Below, one piece after another: positions 7,537 through 12,694 of a stretch of 12,694 nt of DNA. The notes under the pieces are model-generated. The model did not search any database. It was not told the DNA's origin and worked only from the letters and a program-made list of their open reading frames with translations. Every line of letters starts with the position of its first letter. Position 1 is the first letter of the stretch. The stretch lies in the NCBI GenBank assembly GCA_001247695.2, contig LGRX02024421.1:1-12694 (forward strand). Reading direction: 5' to 3'. Origin of the DNA: Cymbomonas tetramitiformis. Its lineage: Eukaryota > Chlorophyta > Pyramimonadophyceae > Pyramimonadales > Pyramimonadaceae. A program made the position numbers and the translations under genes.

Positions 7537-9738
7537 CTACTTCTTACGTACAGCAGGCAGCATATGAGGAAGGCACGGCGTCAAGGTGCGTCCAATATAA
7601 ACTACTGCCAACTGTTCACACTGCTCCAGGCCAGACGCCTTCCTTATCTTTCCGCACAGGGCTATGGCGTCCAAAATTGCCGCGTGCGCAGCGCTGGAAT
7701 CCGGTCCATGCCGAAGTGACCACGGCACTCTGCCGCGGTCAACACGCCGCGTTCCAAACCAGCCTCGTCCCTCCACGCAACCTCGTAGTTCCGTTTCACC
7801 GAGATAGCAGGAACGACTTTCATTTGCATGCCAACCAGCTCCTCGAACGTCCAAGACTCAACCTTAAAGTCGCCGTGGAAAATACTGTAGTCGAACCTTG
7901 CCAGTGGCTCCACCCTGCCATCTTCATCTCCGTCGTCCGCCGCTACTAGGTGGCATCGCATTATCTCAGGAAATCCCATCCTGCGCCATTGTGCTGCTGC
8001 GCCGATGGTCTCGTGTTCAATCACCGTTTTCCCCACGTGGAGATCAACCTCTCGCTCGGTACCGTGCATATCGTTCACCACCGCCCCGAAATAGTCACCA
8101 AACGTGGCATGCGAATCGGTCTCGAAAGCTTCGATTGCCTCATCGGTGTGCACTTTTACCATACACTTACGTTTTGCCGTCGCGGTCATCGACATTCTCT
8201 TCGTGAGTAGCCCCCTTCCGGTTCGGATCACCTTGCACATGTCATCCTCGTCGTCATCGGCATCCTCCGCCATGCTTTGCACCGTTCGAGCTGCACGATT
8301 GGGGCGCGGTGCAACAGATGCTGTCGCTTTCTGCGTGTTCGCCTGAGACACACTCAATTTGAAAGCAGCTTTCAGACTCGGACACTTCTTGGCGCGTTTT
8401 CGCAGGTCCTTAGTCCACTGCTCCCGCAACTCCCCCCGAGCCTCCTGCTGCCATCCTTCCGTTCCATTTTGCGTTCCAAGTAGTTTATACCCGGGCATCG
8501 GTACCACCTCGAAGACGGCCTGGGCTGTCATGGGAACTCGTTTCCGAGTCTCCCGCGCTACGCGCTGCACGTGCTCAATCAATACCTTTTCATCCAACTG
8601 TTGAACTTGCGTGACTAGCACCTGCTTTTCCCGCATCAAGTCCTCGTATGCTGTTGGAACCATACCGAATGCTACGCTCAGCCTGCGCTTGTTGCCTGAC
8701 ACCGCAATAAGCAAACCCGCCCCCAGCGCTTCCTCAACGCTCCGTCGGCGATGCAGGTACATTTGCAGGTATGCATCCATGTATGTGTACATGCCAAGGG
8801 CACACATGGATAGGGCACCTACCAGCAATCTTCATCAGCCTCCGCTCTTCATATTCCGTCACCTCCGGTGCCCTTGCTTTCGGTCGCGGCACGGTTGCCT
8901 TTAGTGGCACTCCTGGTTCCGAGCGCGCTCCTGGGCTCCCCCGATGCGGTGCCCTGGCATCCTTTGGTGCTGGTGCAGTAACCGTGGCGGCAGTTCGTGG
9001 GCTCCGTCGAGGCACAGTAGCCGGTTGTGGCGCTCCTGCAGTGGCTGGGCTCCCCCGTTGCGGAGTCCTGGCCACCTCTGGTGCTGCGGGTATACTAACC
9101 GTGGCGTGATTTCGTGGGCTCCGCCGAGGCACGGTTGCCGTTAGTGGCGCTCCTGCTGCGGGGCGTACGCCTGGGCTCCCCCTTTGCGGAGTCCTGGCCA
9201 CCTCTGGTCCTGCGGGTATACTAACCGTGGCGTGATTTCGTGGGCTCCGCCGAGGCTCGGTTGCCGTTAGTGGCGCTCCTGCTGCGGGGCGTACGCCTGG
9301 GCTCGCCTGTGGTGGTGTCCCAACAACCTCTGTTGCACATGCAGTAAGGGAAATCACCAAGTCCGGGCGTTTTTTCTGGGATTCTTTGTTGAATGCGTTC
9401 ACCGCCTGGATGTCACGGTTTTGACGCATTTCGATTGTGGTGCCCTTTGGGCCCAGATTACGCCGGTTGTTCAGACGTCGAATGATCTTCGTTTTTGCAG
9501 TGGCTTCATCCAGCTCGGGATGCAGCTCTCGCAGCGTTTTCACGCACATGTCGAAACGCTCTTGGGCCGCGGCGTTGTTTGCCCAATACTTACTCGTGGT
9601 TTTGTCCACAATCTGCTTAGCCTCCACGTCGTATGCCACGGGGCATTTCCGTATAACACTTTCAACTTTCATATGTGGACCACCTCCCTTTCTCACACGG
9701 GTTTTTCCTGATTCGAGCACCAGTGCGTGAACATCAGG
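7537..9738 (-). CDS. Transposon accessory-type protein with Pro/Arg-rich repeats, one intron, frameshift near the 3' end
   Basis: Family not recognised. The upstream frame reads YPDVHALVLESGKTRVRKGG and a helical segment (AAAQERFDMCVKTLRELHPE), then four Pro/Ala/Arg-rich repeats. A 79-bp phase-2 intron (8740-8818) links to a second exon. That exon has a helical region (YEDLMREKQVLVTQVQQLDE), a basic KRAKK stretch, an acidic EDADDDEDDM run, and a C-terminal domain that includes FHGDFKVESWTFEELVG. The frame closes at TAG 7662, but the protein-like tail continues one frame over (ILDAIALCGKIRKASGLEQC, then VVYIGRT) to TAG 7537, so one base seems lost at about 7680-7695. It lies 5' of and parallel to the transposase, with about 205 bp between, like the accessory DNA-binding gene of a CACTA element. 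That role is inferred from position and composition only. Confidence 0.6.
8740..8818 (-). other. Probable intron in accessory gene, 79 bp
   Basis: The donor is GCTGGTAG|GTGCCC and the acceptor is CGACGGAG|CGTTGAGG on the minus strand. It is a phase-2 intron: the split codon becomes AGC (Ser), giving LMKIAG-S-VEEALG. The acceptor lacks a good pyrimidine tract, so an alternative is that two overlapping frames mark another frameshift. Confidence 0.5.
8871..9336 (-). repeat. 126-bp in-frame coding repeat
   Basis: Two near-identical units of 126 bp (42 codons) begin at 9108 and 9234 on the + strand, with two diverged or shorter units on the low-coordinate side. The encoded unit contains RTPQRGSPGVRPAAGAPLTA followed by PRRSPRNHATVSIPA. 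The PRRSPR blocks are AT-hook-like in being basic with Pro, but they lack the GRP core. The period is a multiple of three, so unit gain or loss keeps the frame. Confidence 0.85.
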
Positions 9739-10024
9739 GTATTCGTAAGATCATCAGGGGATCATTGGGAGTGAGAAGAGGGGGCTTCTTCACAGGTTGT
9801 GCACAACATGGGGCCAAAGGCATCGCATGAAAGCAACGGGTACCTTTTACTGCATTTGGTTTGGCTCCCTCCGCCGGCAGCGTACAAGACGCTGCGGAAA
9901 TGTCACCGCTCTCGGTCTGCTGCGGCGGTTCCGTCTCCGCCGCGCTCGTTCGTGGAATATGGCTTGGGGCAAAGTGCACATGCCGGGTTAGGGGCACAAC
10001 CCCAGGTCGATGCCCATAATCCAT
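9734..10024 (-). CDS. Possible N-terminal part of the accessory gene, separated by a frameshift
   Basis: An ATG at 10024 opens a 96-codon frame rich in Pro, Ala, Thr and Ser, ending NDPLMILRIP and a TGA at 9734. One C fewer in the CCC at 9737-9739 would run it directly into YPDVHALVLESGK of the frame above, giving MILRIPDVHALVLESG. This suggests a one-base insertion, although an intron or chance juxtaposition is possible. The region contains no recognised domain. It is listed apart because the link is inferred. Confidence 0.4.
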   Translation of the reverse strand: MDYGHRPGVVPLTRHVHFAPSHIPRTSAAETEPPQQTESGDISAASCTLPAEGAKPNAVKGTRCFHAMPLAPCCAQPVKKPPLLTPNDPLMILRIP

Positions 10025-10064
10025 TGTACCCTGCGAGGCCCCATCACGTGCCCAAAAATTTACA

Positions 10065-10103
10065 TACTATGTACAAATACGTAGTACGCAGGCCGTATCA
10101 TAT
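10065..10103. repeat. Direct repeat, copy 1 of 2
   Basis: The core ACGTAGTACGCAGGCC and the bases after it match the copy at 10177-10215 with one mismatch over 25 bases, then less well on the 5' side. The copies are 112 bp apart and lie 5' of the accessory gene start. They could be subterminal sites of the transposon's other end. Confidence 0.85.
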
Positions 10104-10176
10104 AACATGTCGAAATGTTCGTGTTAACTATTTCTAATTATGCTATATATTTCTAATAATAATTAGTAGAAATGTA

Positions 10177-10215
10177 TACTATTTGTAAACACGTAGTACG
10201 CAGGCCATATCATAT
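10177..10215. repeat. Direct repeat, copy 2 of 2
   Basis: This is the partner of 10065-10103. Between the copies lies an AT-rich stretch with TTTCTAAT and ATTAGTAGAAA, which form an imperfect inverted pair. Confidence 0.85.
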
Positions 10216-10527
10216 GGCAAAACACCAGGTTTGGGATACTTCTGATGGGATGAACATGATCGACGTGAGCGTGAGTGATGATCGAAGGGAAATTGTCGCG
10301 TGTCTTGCAAACAAGCTATAAATTCAAATAGCAGGGGTGGACCCTAAAGAACACAAATTTTTAGCCGATGCGCAGCGATGCCAAGACTCATGAAACGAAA
10401 ACGAATCGTGAACGGAAAACTGTCATCGCAAACGAATCGTCATCGGTAATCCGGTATGCACGCTTGCATGATGACTTACATGGCCAACACGATCAATTAC
10501 GGCCTAATGGAGATCTTGATCGATTGT

Positions 10528-10587
10528 GCTAGTATAATATGTATCTATATACACATTGCTAATATAATATGTAAATATATTTGTTGT
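10528..10587. repeat. 30-bp tandem pair
   Basis: GCTAGTATAATATGTA at 10528 recurs as GCTAATATAATATGTA at 10558, a 30-bp step. An ATCGATTG string directly precedes it (about 10519). The step equals that of the arrays at 951-1850, but the repeat sequence itself is different. Confidence 0.65.
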
Positions 10588-10603
10588 AACTAAAATATAA
10601 TAA

Positions 10604-11905
10604 CTATACCGAGATGTTCTTAATGAAGTCGGCAGAATCTAACACCACTGCACACCGATGCAGGAGATCCATGTGTCCGTCTAGCGTGGCAGCCAAGTTA
10701 CTCGGCTCAATGTTGTGCAGGGTCCTATATGACACACATGCGTCTTCCACGATGATAACACTGTATCCCAATTGCACCGCCGCAAGGGTCGTGTGCAGCA
10801 CACACTGTGAGACATACGCCCCCATGATAACAATTGCTGATGGTGTTGGGTGTTGAGAAGACACCGCATCTCGCACGTTTCTATAGCAGGACTCGTGAGA
10901 CATGGATATGTTTTCCGAGTCGAACGCATTCATGTTCCCACACAGAAAGGCGTGGTTCCGTAGTTCGTCAGCTGAATGTGGCCCAAGGTGTGTCAGAAAA
11001 TCGTCGGACTCTGGCGGAGTTCCGGTGTGAGCGACACCGGCTGAAGAGGTCAAGTATCCTCTTCCATCATCAAAAAATGCATCTGTGGCGGCCTGCGTTT
11101 GCCATGGCCGATACCACTGTGTCCAATTGATAGGGATGTTGGCATGGCGACAGGCAGTCAAAACTTTCTGAATCGTTTGTCGGTGTTCTGGTTTGAAGTC
11201 CGCGCCATGCGCAGCCTGAGCATCCAGGACGAGCACTGACAGGCAACGGGGATCTGCGTTGCCACTGCTGGAAGAAACGCCCTGGATATGCAACATTTGA
11301 TACCCGGGGTGCTGGTGTGGAACCGGACGTGACCCGCATTTGGGAGTACGGCCACGCGATAGATCGCAGTCCTTTACGGCATACACAGTTCCACGGTGGT
11401 GGCGCAACGGAAATGACAGTACTGGAAAGAGCCAGACCCGCTTGGCTGGAACCACGAACCATGCGTAGAAGTGATGCGGGGCGCTGAAATCGTCCCTTCT
11501 AGAATCGACTTCTAACACGGATACCAGGCTGTGACCGGCGAAAGCCTCATCCAGCACCCGCTGTTGGTGGTGATCATGCTTGCGGAGGTGGGTGTCGTTA
11601 TCAATGAGGAACTGCATCGCAGCCTCTTTCGAAGGACGGTCCCCGGGCAGGCCCTCCTTGGCGGTCTTCGCCTGCCACAGTGCTTCCAGTAGGCAGATTG
11701 TCCGGACGGTGTTCAAGTCTAGGACATGCAGACCCTCCGGAATGCCCGGACAGACAAACCCGACATGGTATCGGAAGGTAGGCATCAGCTTTCGGTAGAC
11801 CACCTTCCCCTTGAGCGCGGCAAGGCTGTCATCAGGGCAGACCCAATCAGGTTGAGCCGGGATGAACGAGCTTCGCACGACATTCACCTGACCAGCAGAA
11901 CCCAA
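10604..11905 (-). CDS. Isochorismatase-like cysteine hydrolase domain with unrecognised N-terminal region
   Basis: The open frame ends at TAG 10604. Counting from codon 11905 (a TTG), residues about 222-430 have the isochorismatase-like fold pattern: a strand ending in LSVLVLDAQ (Asp 228, the usual catalytic Asp), IPINWTQWYRPW, and IVIMGAYVSQCVLHTTLAAV with the nucleophile-position Cys 368, then GYSVIIVEDACVSY. The Lys usually found between them is not evident; the aligned stretch reads LCGNMNAFD. Residues 1-220, with YAWFVVPAKRVWLFPVLSFP, match nothing I recognise. The start is uncertain: no ATG follows the upstream in-frame stop until 11785. A 3' splice site (TCTGCTGGTCAG|GTG) near 11888 would allow a short upstream exon. 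The family includes nicotinamidases, ureidoacrylate amidases and isochorismatases; the substrate cannot be told here. Confidence 0.7.
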   Translation of the reverse strand: MGSAGQVNVVRSSFIPAQPDWVCPDDSLAALKGKVVYRKLMPTFRYHVGFVCPGIPEGLHVLDLNTVRTICLLEALWQAKTAKEGLPGDRPSKEAAMQFLIDNDTHLRKHDHHQQRVLDEAFAGHSLVSVLEVDSRRDDFSAPHHFYAWFVVPAKRVWLFPVLSFPLRHHRGTVYAVKDCDLSRGRTPKCGSRPVPHQHPGYQMLHIQGVSSSSGNADPRCLSVLVLDAQAAHGADFKPEHRQTIQKVLTACRHANIPINWTQWYRPWQTQAATDAFFDDGRGYLTSSAGVAHTGTPPESDDFLTHLGPHSADELRNHAFLCGNMNAFDSENISMSHESCYRNVRDAVSSQHPTPSAIVIMGAYVSQCVLHTTLAAVQLGYSVIIVEDACVSYRTLHNIEPSNLAATLDGHMDLLHRCAVVLDSADFIKNISV

Positions 11906-12126
11906 GTTGTGTAACCAGTAAGGTTATCGGCTATGGGTTATCTGTACCAAATACGAGAACACGCACCACGCAGAACATTGCACAGAGTGACTATGACCAC
12001 ACTTTAATCAACAGTTGCTCACAACACGGGCATTACCACAACCAAGACTTTCGGCCAGACGGTAATATATTGTATACAGGGACACTTATTATTACAAACT
12101 ACCGCGCTACACACACTGATTATTAT
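11906..12126. other. Short intergenic spacer between kinase and isochorismatase-like gene
   Basis: It holds the 3' flank of the kinase gene and the 5' flank of the isochorismatase-like gene, both on the minus strand. A small ATG frame (MFCVVRVL, about 11980-11957) followed by GTATTTG could form a first exon for the downstream gene. The evidence is only the splice-like strings. Confidence 0.3.
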
Positions 12127-12694
12127 TTACAGAGGGTTAAAATGTCCAGGGACTAAACGCTCGTGGGGATCGACTCCTTTCCCCACAGAACACTTTTGTA
12201 TCCGAGAGGCGCTGAACGTTGAGTGTAACTTGGAGGCAGCCGGTCTTTTTGCAGGATTGAAGTCGAAACACGAATTCACGAGCATGGTGAGCTGTTTGGA
12301 AACTGTACTATCTTCTTTCCAAGGCGAAAATTTTCTGTTGTTGTCAAGCTGGCTGTTAGCCAACTGCAGCATGTCCTTCCAGGAAAGGCGACTGGCCATG
12401 AGTATTTGCATAGCGAGCCCGCCACACGCCCAGATGTCGCTGTGAGTGGGTTTGTTTGCAAATGATGACTCTGGAGCTGTATGAGAGGGCTGCCATGTTG
12501 CGGAAGGCAAGCTTACTGGGGGAAGCGGTGCCATTGAATCGGTGCGGTGGAAACGGGCCAACCCAAAGTCTATGAGTTTGAGACTGTGTCCACCAACATC
12601 GGGCAGATTTTCTTGCACAAGCACGTTGTTACCTTTCAGGTCCCCGTGCACGATTCCCGCGGCATGGAGGTCTGAAATGCCGCGAAACAAATCG
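12127..12694 (-). CDS. Serine/threonine protein kinase, C-terminal part (5' end outside window)
   Basis: The frame is open at the right edge and ends at TAA 12127, giving about 188 visible residues. It starts inside kinase subdomain VIa (GISDLHAAGI) and contains the catalytic loop VHGDLKGNNVLV, the metal-binding LIDFGLARF, a TAPES in place of APE, SDIWACGGLAMQIL (subdomain IX) and the conserved Arg in NPAKRPAA (subdomain XI), followed by a short basic tail. The proton-acceptor Asp, the Lys two residues on, the Asn and the DFG Asp are all present, so it should be catalytically competent. The Arg of the usual HRD is Gly, so it is a non-RD kinase, likely not controlled by activation-loop phosphorylation in the ordinary way. 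No introns are seen in the visible part. The N-lobe and any receptor or regulatory region lie outside. Confidence 0.93.
   Translation of the reverse strand, partial: DLFRGISDLHAAGIVHGDLKGNNVLVQENLPDVGGHSLKLIDFGLARFHRTDSMAPLPPVSLPSATWQPSHTAPESSFANKPTHSDIWACGGLAMQILMASRLSWKDMLQLANSQLDNNRKFSPWKEDSTVSKQLTMLVNSCFDFNPAKRPAASKLHSTFSASRIQKCSVGKGVDPHERLVPGHFNPL

Larger units (their letters stand above)
2260..10215 (-). mobile_element. CACTA/EnSpm-like DNA transposon, decayed; ends not located
   Basis: The extent is approximate. It covers the dimeric subterminal-type satellite, the Tnp2-family transposase gene (2814-7331), the 5' neighbouring accessory gene (7537-10024) and the short direct repeats 5' of that. 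Two genes in the same direction plus repeat arrays near an end is the usual plan of autonomous CACTA elements. No CACTA/CACTG terminal inverted repeat pair or short target duplication could be recognised by eye. The nested hAT element and the frameshifts indicate an inactive copy. Confidence 0.55.
10025..10603. other. AT-rich non-coding spacer
   Basis: No convincing coding frame is seen. The spacer holds the 5' flank of the accessory gene, two direct repeats (10065-10103 and 10177-10215), a pair of AAACGAATCGT strings (about 10390-10440) and a 30-bp tandem pair (10528-10587). A TATATGAT string on the minus strand (about 10097-10104) could serve as a TATA element for the accessory gene. Confidence 0.6.

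Noticed and set aside
7530..8904. Several + strand ORFs of 66-139 codons opposite the accessory gene
   Set aside because: They are antisense shadows of the minus-strand coding frame; low-complexity Ser/Arg/Pro composition mirrors it.
2260..10330. CACTA/CACTG terminal inverted repeats for the large transposon
   Set aside because: Several CACT and AGTG strings occur, but no pair with matching continuation and a short target duplication could be found by eye.
11070..11462. 130-codon minus-strand ORF inside the isochorismatase-like gene
   Set aside because: It is an alternate frame of a longer frame that carries recognisable domain motifs.

Overview
The window is eukaryotic nuclear DNA. It has spliceosomal GT-AG introns of about 80-300 bp, long stretches of simple and satellite-like repeat, and remains of DNA transposons. 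An alga, an early plant lineage or another protist would fit, but nothing read here fixes the taxon. There are no bacterial features such as Shine-Dalgarno sites, operons, tRNA/rRNA genes or CRISPR.

Layout on the + strand: (1) 1-925 is the 3' part of a coiled-coil protein gene with one clear intron and a reading-frame break near 130. (2) 951-1850 holds two arrays of a degenerate 30-bp repeat with an ATCRATTGAT core, flanking a spacer with a 63-codon ORF. (3) 2067-2646 holds an 11-bp array and then an 83-bp dimeric satellite (41+42 bp). (4) 2814-7331 on the minus strand is a Tnp2-family (CACTA/EnSpm-like) transposase gene in four coding exons; all three introns join in phase. Its first exon is broken by a 532-bp non-autonomous hAT-type element with a perfect 8-bp target-site duplication. 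(5) About 7537-10024 on the minus strand, just 5' of the transposase, is a second transposon-type gene with a 126-bp coding repeat and two apparent frameshifts. (6) 10025-10603 is AT-rich and non-coding, with short direct repeats. (7) 10604-11905 on the minus strand encodes an isochorismatase-like cysteine hydrolase domain on an unrecognised N-terminal region. (8) 12127-12694 on the minus strand is the C-terminal half of a serine/threonine protein kinase domain, cut by the window edge.

Items 3-5 read as one old two-gene CACTA/EnSpm-like transposon: accessory gene, then transposase, then subterminal repeats. It is now inactive by sequence, because of the nested hAT insertion and the frameshifts. 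Its terminal inverted repeats were not found. The isochorismatase-like and kinase genes look like host genes next to it.
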